Shown here piece after piece: positions 26,521-35,998 of a stretch of 64,000 bases of DNA. A program made the translations under genes and the position numbers. The notes beneath the pieces are model-generated. The model was not told the DNA's origin, did not search any database, and saw only the letters and a program-made list of their open reading frames with translations. The stretch is from NCBI RefSeq assembly GCF_010993985.1, contig NZ_WINH01000008.1:1-64000 (forward strand), written 5' to 3'. The DNA comes from Paraferrimonas sp. SM1919. GTDB lineage: Bacteria > Pseudomonadota > Gammaproteobacteria > Enterobacterales > Shewanellaceae. The stretch's first letter is position 1; each line of letters begins with the position of its first letter.

Positions 26521-27358
26521 TACAGAGGCTGATGCTGTTAAATCTAATCACAACTGCTTGCATCGATTCACCAGTTTGATGAACAAATACCGGTGACAGT
26601 GGTATGTCTCCAATTTGATATATTGTGGCATTATGGAGATTCCCTTCTTGGGTGATTTGAGCTTCATGTGAAGCTAAGCCTATTTGCGTAATTGAAGCAG
26701 TGTTATTGGAGCCAATTTGGAGGATGCTGGCTTCATGAAAGTTACCATTCTGGTAGGTTATCGCCGTGTTGCCGTCACCAACTTGTGAAATGTATACACT
26801 TAAATCATTGCCAACCTGTTCAATGTTGGCAACATTATCATTGCCTTGTTGATATACATTTGCTTGGATGTTTCTACCTATTTGTTCTGCAGAAATAAAG
26901 CTATTAATCGTTTTATGTTGAGCTATTTTAGTAAATAAGTTCGAACCACTTTGGCTAACTGAGATATAATTATCGCTAGTACTTTGGTTTGATGTTAAAA
27001 AAAGGACATCATTCGTTTGTTGTAGCTGTTTGTGATTAATTACTTGTTCTTGGATAATTGATACAGAACCATCCCAATTATGTTGACTAATTGGACTGAA
27101 ATTGTCGCCATAATCATCAATGCCGTAGCCATAATAATTGAAGCCAGGAATAATCCTAACTTGCTCTATTTTATTTGTGATGATATCTGCTTCAGGCTGA
27201 ACAGTATTTGCGGTCAATGTGTTAGATTGCAGCAAGATGATGGCTGAATAGATTTTGATTACTGTTACTTTCACTCGGTTCTCGATGTCTTTATTTTTTC
27301 TGGTTTCGTTTTTGGACTTGAATATATTTATATTGTATTTATAAGTTAAGTGCGTCAT
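26510..27358 (-). CDS. csgB: Curlin-repeat protein, CsgB-like nucleator candidate
   Basis: This 282-residue curlin-repeat protein has repeats at about 125-250 (DNYISVSQSGSNLFTKIAQ, DNVANIEQVGNDLSVYISQVG, NNTASITQIG). The C terminus (VIRFNSISLCNGC) departs from the repeat and could bind the cell surface. The start is doubtful: the first ATG gives a polar 30-residue lead, while a GTG at 27274 would begin a signal-peptide-like stretch (VKVTVIKIYSAIILLQS). It starts the minus-strand curli unit. Calling it nucleator rather than major subunit is inference from order and atypical ends. Confidence 0.75.
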   Translation of the reverse strand: MTHLTYKYNINIFKSKNETRKNKDIENRVKVTVIKIYSAIILLQSNTLTANTVQPEADIITNKIEQVRIIPGFNYYGYGIDDYGDNFSPISQHNWDGSVSIIQEQVINHKQLQQTNDVLFLTSNQSTSDNYISVSQSGSNLFTKIAQHKTINSFISAEQIGRNIQANVYQQGNDNVANIEQVGNDLSVYISQVGDGNTAITYQNGNFHEASILQIGSNNTASITQIGLASHEAQITQEGNLHNATIYQIGDIPLSPVFVHQTGESMQAVVIRFNSISLCNGC

Positions 27359-27585
27359 TCAAAAGTATATAATTTGTAAAATGATTAAAAAGTATGAGGT
27401 GGTAGCGAGTTTTTCATTCTTTTTGTTGAGTAATGGCACTAAAGTATGTTTTTATTTTTAGAATATTCAATATTAAGTATGAAGTTAAATTTGTTTTATG
27501 TAATAAATTTAATGGTGCAAATTAATTCTCAAGGATGTGGGGTTTTCATCCGTGAAAATTTTGAAAATTTAAAGGGATGTGAGTG

Positions 27586-28179
27586 ATGACACCAGTATTA
27601 ATTTTTTGTAAGACAAAAGTATTATATGATTCATTGAGAGGTTTTTTAATGGGGTGCTTATCAATTGATTTGGAATTGATTGATGACCAAAGTTTATTGG
27701 CAGTAAGGCTTTTTTCTCAGAAGCACATTATTTTGCTTGATATGAATGCCATTGACGCTAGCACTATAGAGCTCCTCGTAAAAGTTAAGGAGGTGTTGGA
27801 TTTTTCACCTAAATTAATATTTATTAATGTTGCTAGAAATGAGCTACGTCATAAAACCTTTGCTGACGCAGAAACTCTTTATCTTGACCAAACACTCGCT
27901 GACATGACAAAGATTTTGAAACGTTCTCTTTGTTATGAAATCGATAACAATATGGATATAGAGTTAACTCAAGAAAAACTCACAAAAAGAGAAAAGCAAG
28001 TGCTCGACTCGTTAATCAAGGGGAGCTCGAATTTAGAAATATCTGAGTCACTGTTTGTTAGCGAAAGTACGGTTAAAACACATCTATATAGGATTTTCAA
28101 AAAAATAGGTGTCTCTACTCGCTCTCAAGCAATTGTTTGGGCCCAAGGTCACTTATATAACCAAGAGCAAAGTGCATGA
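27586..28179 (+). CDS. LuxR/CsgD-type transcriptional regulator 3
   Basis: This 197-residue regulator has a receiver-like N-terminal region and a LuxR helix-turn-helix at about 136-190 (LTKREKQVLDSLIKGSSNLE, then SESTVKTHLYRIFKKIG). The ATG at 27586 is preferred over the adjacent GTG because AAAGGGA lies at suitable spacing. Its TGA overlaps the csgE ATG (ATGA), so it is the first gene of the csgEFG operon. It is divergent from the csgB-like gene, with a 227-bp control region between. Confidence 0.88.
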   Translation: MTPVLIFCKTKVLYDSLRGFLMGCLSIDLELIDDQSLLAVRLFSQKHIILLDMNAIDASTIELLVKVKEVLDFSPKLIFINVARNELRHKTFADAETLYLDQTLADMTKILKRSLCYEIDNNMDIELTQEKLTKREKQVLDSLIKGSSNLEISESLFVSESTVKTHLYRIFKKIGVSTRSQAIVWAQGHLYNQEQSA

Positions 28180-28583
28180 AATCATTGAAAATCTTAATGA
28201 TGGTCATGCTTTTATGTGGCGCAGAAAAAGTTAATGCCCACCCAGAAGATCAGCTAATTTCTCAATTAATTATTAATCAAACGATGACACGTTTAGGTCA
28301 GTCGTTTTACAGAAAATTTAGCTTGGAGTTTCAAGCATTAGGTTCAATAAAGCATCAAGGTATAAGTGTACGAGAGCGCCCTACCGCAAGTAGTGGAAGC
28401 TTTATTGAGATACTCAACAACAGAAAAATCATTTTTCGAACTCAAGTTTCACCCGCAAGTAAAAATATTGACCATAAAGCAAAACAAGTTGCTGGGGCTG
28501 TTTTTGACTTTTTGCAAAGCCAAAATAAACAATCGCAATGGCAGCATCTATTGGAGCCTGATTTGGGTCGTGATGAAATTTAA
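28176..28583 (+). CDS. csgE: Curli secretion chaperone CsgE
   Basis: This 135-residue periplasmic protein has a signal peptide ending near residue 21 (KVNA/H). The family pattern includes MTRLGQSFYRKFS, the segment VRERPTASSGSFIEI and IFRTQVSP. CsgE caps the CsgG channel and guides curlin subunits to it. It is translationally coupled to regulator 3 and followed by csgF after 11 bp. Confidence 0.92.
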   Translation: MKSLKILMMVMLLCGAEKVNAHPEDQLISQLIINQTMTRLGQSFYRKFSLEFQALGSIKHQGISVRERPTASSGSFIEILNNRKIIFRTQVSPASKNIDHKAKQVAGAVFDFLQSQNKQSQWQHLLEPDLGRDEI

Positions 28584-28594
28584 CAAGGATAGAC

Positions 28595-28990
28595 ATGAAA
28601 AAGATCACTATTTTAGTCTTACTATTTTGCAACTTTAGTAGTGTTGCTACTCAGTTAATTTATACACCAGTAAACCCCGCTTTTGGTGGCAATTATCTTA
28701 ATGGTAGTTATTTGCTGTCTAATGCCTCTGCTCAAAATAATCATAATTCGGGCAGTAGTTATGAACCACCTAGCGCGCTTGAAAGGATGTCTACTTCGTT
28801 AGAATCAAGATTAATGAGTCAATTGTTCAATGATGCAATTAATGGCCAGGAAGGTTATTTAAAGACCCAAGATTTTGAAATTAATGTCGTAAATCATGAT
28901 GGTATGCTTGTGGTGCACATTACAGACTTAACCACTGGGGAAACGACAGTATTGGAAGTGGGGCAACATCCAACGGATGGAGGTAGTTAA
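28595..28990 (+). CDS. csgF: Curli assembly factor CsgF
   Basis: This 131-residue secreted protein has a signal peptide of about 19 residues. The mature N terminus TQLIYTPVNPAFGGNYLNG is the conserved CsgF segment that inserts into the CsgG pore and couples export to nucleation. The C-terminal half (ITDLTTGETTVLEVG) is also family-like. Its last base overlaps the first base of csgG. Confidence 0.95.
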   Translation: MKKITILVLLFCNFSSVATQLIYTPVNPAFGGNYLNGSYLLSNASAQNNHNSGSSYEPPSALERMSTSLESRLMSQLFNDAINGQEGYLKTQDFEINVVNHDGMLVVHITDLTTGETTVLEVGQHPTDGGS

Positions 28991-29835
28991 TGATTATGCG
29001 ATTAATAATGAGCTGTTGCTTGATAGGAGTGACAGCTTGCTCATCAAATGATATTCCGATGGAAATATCCTCACTAATGCCTAAGGGTGAAGCGCATAAG
29101 CAATTAATCTCATTACCGAGTCCCCAAGGTGCAATTTTGGCTGCGGTGTATGACTTTCGGGATCAGACTGGCCAGTATAAAGGGCTGCCATCAAGTAACT
29201 TTTCAACGGCGGTACCACAAAGTGGCGCTTCAATGTTATCGCAAGCCTTAGTTGATTCTGCTTGGTTCACCCCTGTGGAAAGGGAAGGGTTGCAGAATCT
29301 GCTTACAGAAAGGAAAATAATTCGAGCAGGCCTACAGGGAAAAGGGGCTAAGCTTTCTGAATTAAGCCCTGCTCAAATCCTCTTTGAAGGCGGTATCATT
29401 GCCTATGATACTAATACTATTACCGGTGGTCTTGGCGCGAGATATCTCGGTATTGGTGCAAACAGTCAATTTAGAAAAGACAGTGTTACCGTAAATTTGC
29501 GTGCAGTGGACATTCGTACGGGTAGGGTACTTAGCAGTGTAACAACAACAAAGTCCATTCTTTCTAAAGAGATCAGTGCCGGGGTATTTAAATTTATTGC
29601 GGCTAAAGAATTACTTGAATCTGAAATGGGCTATACCACCAATGAACCGGTTAGCATATGTGTAGATAGTGCAATTAATGCGGCGCTTACTCACCTTATT
29701 TCTGATGGTGTCTGGAAAGGGGCTTGGAGTTTAAAAGATGAACAGGAAGGTCTTAATAATCCAGTTTTATTAAGCTATTGGGTTGAGTCTTTTGGCAAAG
29801 AAGCGGTCCAAAAAAGATTAGGTATAAAATTATAA
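28990..29835 (+). CDS. csgG: Curli outer-membrane secretion channel CsgG
   Basis: This 281-residue outer-membrane lipoprotein has lipobox VTAC with the lipidated Cys at residue 17. Conserved CsgG segments are present: AVYDFRDQTGQYK, FSTAVPQSG, RKIIRAGL and the long GGLGARYLGIGANSQF stretch leading to the transmembrane strands. It should form the nonameric pore that exports curlin subunits. It ends the operon before a terminator shared with the RTX gene. Confidence 0.95.
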   Translation: MIMRLIMSCCLIGVTACSSNDIPMEISSLMPKGEAHKQLISLPSPQGAILAAVYDFRDQTGQYKGLPSSNFSTAVPQSGASMLSQALVDSAWFTPVEREGLQNLLTERKIIRAGLQGKGAKLSELSPAQILFEGGIIAYDTNTITGGLGARYLGIGANSQFRKDSVTVNLRAVDIRTGRVLSSVTTTKSILSKEISAGVFKFIAAKELLESEMGYTTNEPVSICVDSAINAALTHLISDGVWKGAWSLKDEQEGLNNPVLLSYWVESFGKEAVQKRLGIKL

Positions 29836-29854
29836 GAATTACTTATAGTGATAA

Positions 29855-29886
29855 CAAACCCGGAATAACGAATATTCCGGGTTTTA
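29855..29886. terminator. Bidirectional terminator between csgG and RTX gene
   Basis: An 11-bp stem AACCCGGAATA/TATTCCGGGTT (29857-29867, 29873-29883) with a 5-nt loop has A/T flanks on both sides. It separates two convergent genes. Confidence 0.85.
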
Positions 29887-29900
29887 TTATACTCACCGAT

Positions 29901-32900
29901 TTATACTGGGCTTACGTCATCGAACGTTTGCACAGCAAAGCCGATAGCATCGTCATCCCCTATCTTAATTAGATCGATATTCTTGACAATATCGTACGAG
30001 TCAGCAACACCATCACCATCCGTGTCTTTATGGATAATATACTCCTGCTTATAAGCGGCTCCATGAACGGCGATTTCTAGCACTGTTCCCGTATCATAAA
30101 TGAGCGTATCAGTGCCATTGCCACCATCGATGAAGTCATTACCTTTGCCGCCAATGAAGGTATCATCACCGGTAGATAGGTGGATACTGTCATCGAAGTC
30201 TGTGCCAGTCACCGTATCGGCACTGCTGCCAGTATTACGATCATGGTACTCCATACCAAAGCCTAAGCCACTAAAGTCAATGATATCATCGCCCCGAGTG
30301 CCGTAGAGGATTTCGACATTTTCTACGGTATCTGTTGCTACGGTAGAACCACCATTGTTGATACCTTTAACGGTAAAGGTATTGGCATCAACGACTTCCA
30401 CTTGAAGATGATCAGCATTGCTATAAGTCTCATTGTATTTGAGGGTATCAATACCATTACCACCATAAATTTCATCGCTTTCCATAGCGATAGCGAGATG
30501 CGCTGGTGCCTGGGCATCGGCAAAAATCATATCGTCACCCGCACCCGCAATCATGATGTCACTGCCGGCGCCGCCATCTAAAATGTCATTACCACCTTGG
30601 TAAGTGAAGTGATAGCCATTATCGCCCATTAATACATCATTACCAGTGCCACCGGTTAAAGTATCATGGCCATGCATACCAATTAATAACGTATCAACGC
30701 CATCTGCAGCAAACATATTGTCACCGGCATTATGGCCGCGCTTCATCACATACTCACCTTCATTGAAAGAGACCCTTTCTATGTTGTTGAGCATATCTTG
30801 GCCATCACGGCCTGACACGGTATCGGTTACTCTAATACCTGAGTAGGTTTGGAAGTTATAATCTAATATCGAGCCGCTAAATATGGCGACATCATCGCCG
30901 CTGCCACCATCAAGGGCGTCATTACCTTTACCCGCATAAAGGATATCGTTATCGGCGCCGCCATCTAGCGTGTCATCACCCTCACCACCTTTTAGGATAT
31001 CATTACCTGCACCCCCTTGCAGGGTATCACTACCCTGGTAACGACCGCCATTTAGGGTGTCATCGCCTTCACCACCAATCAGGGTATCGTCATGGTTACC
31101 ACCGGTGATAGTGTCATTACCTTCACCGCCGTCTAGGGTGTTACTGCCCCCAGCAGATTTAATGACATCATCACCATTGCCACCATCAACAATGTCATCT
31201 CCCCACATCACATCAATAAAGTCGTTGTGAGCAGTGCCGGTAATATTATCATTACCTGCACCTGTCCATTTGTCATGGTAACTAATGCCATAACTGAGCC
31301 CTGTGAAATCAGCAACATCGTCACCCCTAGTGCCGTATATAATTTCAACATTTTTAACGGTATCGGTGGCACTCACTTGGCCATTTTGTACGCCTTCTAC
31401 TTTAAAGGTGCTGCCATTAACCGCATAAATATTAAGTGCATCCACATTTTTATAGGTGTCGTTGTACCAAAGCTCGTCAATGCCGTCGCCACCGTCAATG
31501 CTGTCACTTTCCATATACACCGGCAGATGGGCAGGGGCGTATTGGTCGCCTTTAATTTTATCGTTACCACTGCCCGCTAAAATGGTGTCAGAGCCTGAAC
31601 CACCTTCTAAAACGTCGTTACCGCCGCCGCCCCTTAAGGTATCATTACCCGCCCCACCCATTAGGGTGTCATCCACTTCTTCAGAGCCATTACCGTAGTA
31701 ATTGCCGCCAACGATATAATCATCACCATCACCACCATCTAGGTAATCGCTATGATTACCACCGTTGATGGTATCGTTACCTTCTTCACCATAAATTTCA
31801 TTATTGCCTGTGGTGACTCTTAAGGTATCGTCGCCTTTGCCACCGTAAATAATGTCATTACCGTGCAATAGGTTGATGTTGTCGTTAAAGTCACTACCAA
31901 TGGCGAAGTCATCACTGGCTTGCTCGGAATTATCAGTAATGGTGATACCTAGGCCGTTCCCCATGTCTCCTAAGTTACTGAAATCATATTGATCATCGCC
32001 TCGAGTTCCGACAATTTTTTCAACACTTATTAAGGTATCGCTGTAGTCAGCGATATCAGTATCACTGTGGCTTCTTGAGCTAAGCACTTGTTCTACAACA
32101 ATGTTACCGTCACCATCAACGCTGGCATGTATATGCCCAGGCTGATACCAATAATTTGCCGTATCGAAGCCTTCACCACCATCTAAAATGTCATTCCCTA
32201 AGGACTTGTCACCATAGCCCTTAAAGTGATCATCGCCGCCACGTCCTTCAATATGGTCATCGCCGTCACTGCCGGTGATCTCATCTGCGGCGCTGGTACC
32301 AATGATCTTACCTGTCATTAGCATTTCCATTATGCTGGCGTTTTGGGTTGCGGCATCATCAGGGCCTTGGAGGATGCGATTAATATGAACATTATCGGCC
32401 AGCCCTTGTAAGGTAATGGTGGTGCCCCTATTCCCTTCATCAGCGAAAAAAGTCACCACCAAATCACTGCCATTAGTACTAAGGGTTAATTCTTCATTCA
32501 GGGCTTTATCGACAAAGGCTTGGGCTTTTTCTAGACCAGAGCCTCCAGAAAATAAGTCATTCTGTTCAAAAAAGCGGTAATCAAGTTTATCGACTTTTGC
32601 GTCTAACTTATCATCAACCCTTTGTTCATGATTGTCGTTTTTGGTGAGATCATTTTCTAAAATAAAATGCTTTCGATCTAAAAAGAAAGACAGGGTATCG
32701 CTGCCTAGTTCAAAATCTGTAATGGTGTTGTTGCCACCATAGGTGATACGCATGGCAAAATTATCATCACCCTCTCCACCGGTTAGAGTGTCATTACCCA
32801 CCCCCCCAAATAGAGTGTCATCACCTTGCCCCCCTATTAGGGTATCATCACCTTGGTTACCCTCTAGAATGTCATTACCGCTACCACCAATAATCGTGTC

Positions 32901-32987
32901 ATCCCCTTTTTGCCCCATAATATGGTCGTCACTGCTCGAGGAGGACGCGTCATGGTAGTTGTCTCCAGTGCCTAAATGGTCTGTCAT
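29901..32987 (-). CDS. RTX calcium-binding-repeat protein, type I secretion substrate
   Basis: This 1028-residue acidic protein is made largely of glycine/aspartate nonapeptides (GGxGxDxLx) that bind calcium and fold into beta-rolls after export. RTX blocks lie at about 25-75, 230-275, 375-475, 580-700, 765-825 and 930-962. Non-RTX segments lie at about 76-225 and between blocks. Residues 479-590 and 822-930 are two copies of one module. No signal peptide is present; the C terminus, ending FDDVSPV, would be the type I signal. No protease, lipase or pore-forming motif is visible, so an adhesive or S-layer-like role is possible. A strong AAGGAG site precedes the ATG. It follows the two exporter genes in one operon. 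Confidence 0.9.
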   Translation of the reverse strand: MTDHLGTGDNYHDASSSSSDDHIMGQKGDDTIIGGSGNDILEGNQGDDTLIGGQGDDTLFGGVGNDTLTGGEGDDNFAMRITYGGNNTITDFELGSDTLSFFLDRKHFILENDLTKNDNHEQRVDDKLDAKVDKLDYRFFEQNDLFSGGSGLEKAQAFVDKALNEELTLSTNGSDLVVTFFADEGNRGTTITLQGLADNVHINRILQGPDDAATQNASIMEMLMTGKIIGTSAADEITGSDGDDHIEGRGGDDHFKGYGDKSLGNDILDGGEGFDTANYWYQPGHIHASVDGDGNIVVEQVLSSRSHSDTDIADYSDTLISVEKIVGTRGDDQYDFSNLGDMGNGLGITITDNSEQASDDFAIGSDFNDNINLLHGNDIIYGGKGDDTLRVTTGNNEIYGEEGNDTINGGNHSDYLDGGDGDDYIVGGNYYGNGSEEVDDTLMGGAGNDTLRGGGGNDVLEGGSGSDTILAGSGNDKIKGDQYAPAHLPVYMESDSIDGGDGIDELWYNDTYKNVDALNIYAVNGSTFKVEGVQNGQVSATDTVKNVEIIYGTRGDDVADFTGLSYGISYHDKWTGAGNDNITGTAHNDFIDVMWGDDIVDGGNGDDVIKSAGGSNTLDGGEGNDTITGGNHDDTLIGGEGDDTLNGGRYQGSDTLQGGAGNDILKGGEGDDTLDGGADNDILYAGKGNDALDGGSGDDVAIFSGSILDYNFQTYSGIRVTDTVSGRDGQDMLNNIERVSFNEGEYVMKRGHNAGDNMFAADGVDTLLIGMHGHDTLTGGTGNDVLMGDNGYHFTYQGGNDILDGGAGSDIMIAGAGDDMIFADAQAPAHLAIAMESDEIYGGNGIDTLKYNETYSNADHLQVEVVDANTFTVKGINNGGSTVATDTVENVEILYGTRGDDIIDFSGLGFGMEYHDRNTGSSADTVTGTDFDDSIHLSTGDDTFIGGKGNDFIDGGNGTDTLIYDTGTVLEIAVHGAAYKQEYIIHKDTDGDGVADSYDIVKNIDLIKIGDDDAIGFAVQTFDDVSPV
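30198..30524 (-). repeat. RTX protein internal module, copy 2
   Basis: This encodes residues 822-930 and contains APAHL...MESDEI, YNETYSN, then YGTRGDD and EYHDRNTGS. It is the second copy of the module at residues 479-590, diverged but alignable without large gaps. Confidence 0.75.
31218..31553 (-). repeat. RTX protein internal module, copy 1
   Basis: This encodes residues 479-590 and contains APAHL...MESDSI, YNDTYKN, YGTRGDD and SYHDKWTGA. A third, partial relative (VGTRGDDQYDFSNLG) lies near residues 326-340. Confidence 0.75.
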
Positions 32988-33012
32988 AATATTCTCCTTG
33001 AATAGAGTTGAG

Positions 33013-34317
33013 TCAACTTTCCCTTAGGCCGCGTTCCAAACTGCTACTAAGTGGCGAAATAAGGTAATCGAGTAAACTTCTTGGTTTTAAAATGATTTGG
33101 GTTTGCACTGGCATGCCAGGTTTTAAAGCTACTTCAGCTAAGTTAGCGTTATTCGGTGCGAGGATAATTTTGCCTTGGTAGAAGTGACGGCCGCTGCTTT
33201 GATCTAAGATGCTGTCCGCTGAGATATGAATTAACTCACCATCAATGGCCTGCGCCTCGCGAAAGCTATAGGACAACAATCGCACCTTGGCAATTAAGCC
33301 CGCATGAACCGATTCGATATCTTTTGGGTTAATCATGACCTGGGCAATAATGCGAGAGTCTTCAGGAACGACTTCGGCAATCGTGTCCCCCGCACCGATC
33401 ACGCCACCTTGGGTGTGATGTTGTAAATTTAAAATATTGCCTTTGGTTGGGGAGCGAATAATAATTCGTTCATTTAGGGCCTTTATTGTGATTAATTGTT
33501 CATTAACGGCACTCAGTTCTTTGCTTAATTCCTGTTTTTGTTCCGCAGTTTGTTGATTGAATTGTGAGATATGAGAGTTAATTTTTGCTTGGAGCTCATT
33601 ATTTTTATTTTGGCTTTTTTGAATTTTTTGTTGTTGCTCTGAGATTTGCGCTACCAGATTTGTTCTTTGTCGCTTTAACTGAAGATAACTGAGTTTTGAC
33701 ACATAGCCTTTTTCGAGTAATTCTTCATTGGCTAGGATTTCTTCATCCAAAATCACTAAGGCTTGCTGGTAATTATCTAACCAAGATTGAGCGCTGTTTT
33801 TGTCGTTATTGATTTGCGCGATTTGTTGCTCAAACATGTGCAATGTTTGTTGATAGCCTGCGAGTTTTTGCTGCAGTAGTAATTGCTGTTCTTGGCAAAA
33901 CAGTTTTTGTTCCGGTGATAAAGCGGAAAAATTGGGGCAGCTAAAATCCTTGCCCGAATTCTGAGCATCTAGTCTTTTTATTATGGTTTTTAATTGAAAG
34001 GTTCTGCTGCTGTATTGCAATAATTGTCCTTCAAGAATAGGGTCTGATAAGCTCAGTAAAGGCTCGCCTGCATCTACGTGCTGCCCCTCTTTAATCCAGA
34101 TCTCCTTGATAACCCCACCACTGTGATGTTGAATAGCTTGGGTTTCAACTTCAGTAATTAGCCTGCCAGAGGCAATCGAAGCTGACGACAACGGCGCTAA
34201 GCTACTCCACAGTAATAGACCGATAAAACCAAATGCAAATACCATCCAGCCAATGGATAATAGTCTTTGACTATTGAGTGAGGTTGCTGTGTTTGCTAAT
34301 GGAGTATTTGGGGCCAT
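33013..34317 (-). CDS. HlyD/PrtE-family type I secretion adaptor
   Basis: This 434-residue membrane fusion protein has one membrane helix at about 22-42, a lipoyl half-motif near 60-95 (HHSGGVIKEIWIKEGQ), a long coiled coil (about 115-270) and the C-terminal RSPTKGNILNL plus PVQTQIILKPRSLLDYL region typical of PrtE/HlyD adaptors. It starts 1 bp after the ABC gene and precedes the RTX substrate by 25 bp. The third component, a TolC-type outer-membrane channel, is not in the window. Confidence 0.93.
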   Translation of the reverse strand: MAPNTPLANTATSLNSQRLLSIGWMVFAFGFIGLLLWSSLAPLSSASIASGRLITEVETQAIQHHSGGVIKEIWIKEGQHVDAGEPLLSLSDPILEGQLLQYSSRTFQLKTIIKRLDAQNSGKDFSCPNFSALSPEQKLFCQEQQLLLQQKLAGYQQTLHMFEQQIAQINNDKNSAQSWLDNYQQALVILDEEILANEELLEKGYVSKLSYLQLKRQRTNLVAQISEQQQKIQKSQNKNNELQAKINSHISQFNQQTAEQKQELSKELSAVNEQLITIKALNERIIIRSPTKGNILNLQHHTQGGVIGAGDTIAEVVPEDSRIIAQVMINPKDIESVHAGLIAKVRLLSYSFREAQAIDGELIHISADSILDQSSGRHFYQGKIILAPNNANLAEVALKPGMPVQTQIILKPRSLLDYLISPLSSSLERGLRES

Positions 34318-34318
34318 T

Positions 34319-35998
34319 TTATTTCACCACTTTATTGTTTCTATGGGCATTTAAGTCAAAAATTTGATTAGATTGTTGGGTGTGAATTTGACGCCCTTTG
34401 ATCACCAGACACTGCTGTGAAAGTTGCAGCAATGATGGCCGTGAAGTCACCATGATGGTGGTGATCCCAGATTGGTTATTTTCTTTAATTAAGGAACCTA
34501 ATTGTGTGAGACCTTGGTGATCAAGGCAGCAATCAGGCTCATCTAGGATCATAATTGATGGTCGGTTATACAGTGCCATCGCTAAGCCGATTTTCTTAAC
34601 TTGGCCTTGGGATAAAGCCACCCCGACATCGCCAACGACGGTTTGATAGCCATGTTCAAGTGCTAAAATCATCTCGTGAGCGCCAGCAAGTTTGGCTGCA
34701 TTAATGATTGCTACCGGGCTGAGTTCTTGTTCAAACCGAGCAATGTTTTGGGCAATGGTTCCGGAAAACAATCGGCAATGTTGTGGCACATAGCCGATGT
34801 GACCGCTTAATTGCTCCGTTCCCCAGCGATTAATGTTCAAGCCTTCTAGGTAGACATGGCCATCGTGGGCAGGGTGTAACCCTAGTAACGTTTTTAAAAG
34901 TAACGTTTTCCCGGAACCAGTTGGTCCAATAATTGCGGTACATGACCCTGCAGGTATTTGTGCTGAAGACTTCTTAATAACGAGCGGGGCATCTTGACCG
35001 GGTTTATTGATTTGCACCTCGTCGAGTTTGTAATTGCCCTTAGCTTGTTCTTTGATCGTCTCTGCTTCTTGGTCGCACTGTACCATTGCCTGCAGTCTTT
35101 TATAGGCTCGAAAAGCGACTTTCCATGAACCAAAGTTATTGATGGCCTGCTCGACAGGGGCAAGCACTCGGGCCATTAACATCGATGCCGCAATGAGTAC
35201 TCCAGCGCTTATTTGATTTTGCAGGATAAGCTGTACCGCAATAAACAGCAGACCTAGTTGTAAAAATAATCTGCAAGCCTTGGTAACTGCTTGGCTACTG
35301 CGTTTACTGGCGCCGTTGAGGGCGGTGGCTTGCTGATTTAATTTGCTGTTACGTTCTGATTGCTTGGTAAGGTTAGCGCCCATTCCTAAAGCACTGACCA
35401 GCTCTGTTTTTGCTAACCAGTCATTGTCAATAATGGCAAGTGCATCATTGGTCTTTTGTACTTTAGCAGCTGAACGTTGTTGAAAGTAATTGCTCACCAG
35501 CATAATAGCGCTCAGCAAAAGCAAACCAAACAGGGTAAAAAAACCTAGGGTTGGGTGGAGAAGGAACAGCCCTAATAAAAAAATTGGCGCGTAGGGCGCA
35601 TCAAAAAATGTTATTGCCCCGCTTGCCGCTATAGATTGCTTAACAATGTCAACATCTTTAAGTTGCGTTTGATTTATTGCGTTATGATGAAAACTGTTTT
35701 TGAATGCAATCGCTTTATATTGATTTTCTATGGCAATTGATTGTGTATGCAACAGCTGGTTTCTTACCCACTCAAGAATGGCTTGTATTAATAATAACCC
35801 AGCGGCAATGATAGTGAGCCAAATCAGAGTATCGATACTTTCTGACATGAGTACTCTGTCAAACGCTTGCAGGGTATAAAGGGGGATCACAAAATAAAAC
35901 AGATTTATTGCTACCGAAAAAAACAATATGCTGATAATTTGAGATTTAAAACGGTTAAGGAATTCCATTTCTTGCCTGTGAACTGAGTGATTACTCAA
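34319..35998 (-). CDS. Type I secretion ABC transporter (PrtD-like)
   Basis: This 559-residue half-transporter has an N-terminal membrane domain (about 15-310) and a C-terminal ATPase with Walker A GPTGSGKT and Walker B IMILDEPD. There is no C39 or C39-like domain, as in PrtD/AprD exporters of RTX proteins. The ABC signature reads LSQGQVKK instead of LSGGQ, an unusual change at the conserved glycine. It is the first gene of the exporter-adaptor-substrate operon. Confidence 0.92.
   Translation of the reverse strand: MSNHSVHRQEMEFLNRFKSQIISILFFSVAINLFYFVIPLYTLQAFDRVLMSESIDTLIWLTIIAAGLLLIQAILEWVRNQLLHTQSIAIENQYKAIAFKNSFHHNAINQTQLKDVDIVKQSIAASGAITFFDAPYAPIFLLGLFLLHPTLGFFTLFGLLLLSAIMLVSNYFQQRSAAKVQKTNDALAIIDNDWLAKTELVSALGMGANLTKQSERNSKLNQQATALNGASKRSSQAVTKACRLFLQLGLLFIAVQLILQNQISAGVLIAASMLMARVLAPVEQAINNFGSWKVAFRAYKRLQAMVQCDQEAETIKEQAKGNYKLDEVQINKPGQDAPLVIKKSSAQIPAGSCTAIIGPTGSGKTLLLKTLLGLHPAHDGHVYLEGLNINRWGTEQLSGHIGYVPQHCRLFSGTIAQNIARFEQELSPVAIINAAKLAGAHEMILALEHGYQTVVGDVGVALSQGQVKKIGLAMALYNRPSIMILDEPDCCLDHQGLTQLGSLIKENNQSGITTIMVTSRPSLLQLSQQCLVIKGRQIHTQQSNQIFDLNAHRNNKVVK

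Noticed and set aside
30100-32958. Several Pro/Ser-rich open frames on the plus strand
   Set aside because: They are antisense shadows of the RTX repeats, whose codon bias keeps the opposite strand open.
29901-32987. CRISPR array or DNA tandem repeat
   Set aside because: The periodic DNA comes from degenerate RTX nonapeptide codons. There are no identical repeats with unique spacers.
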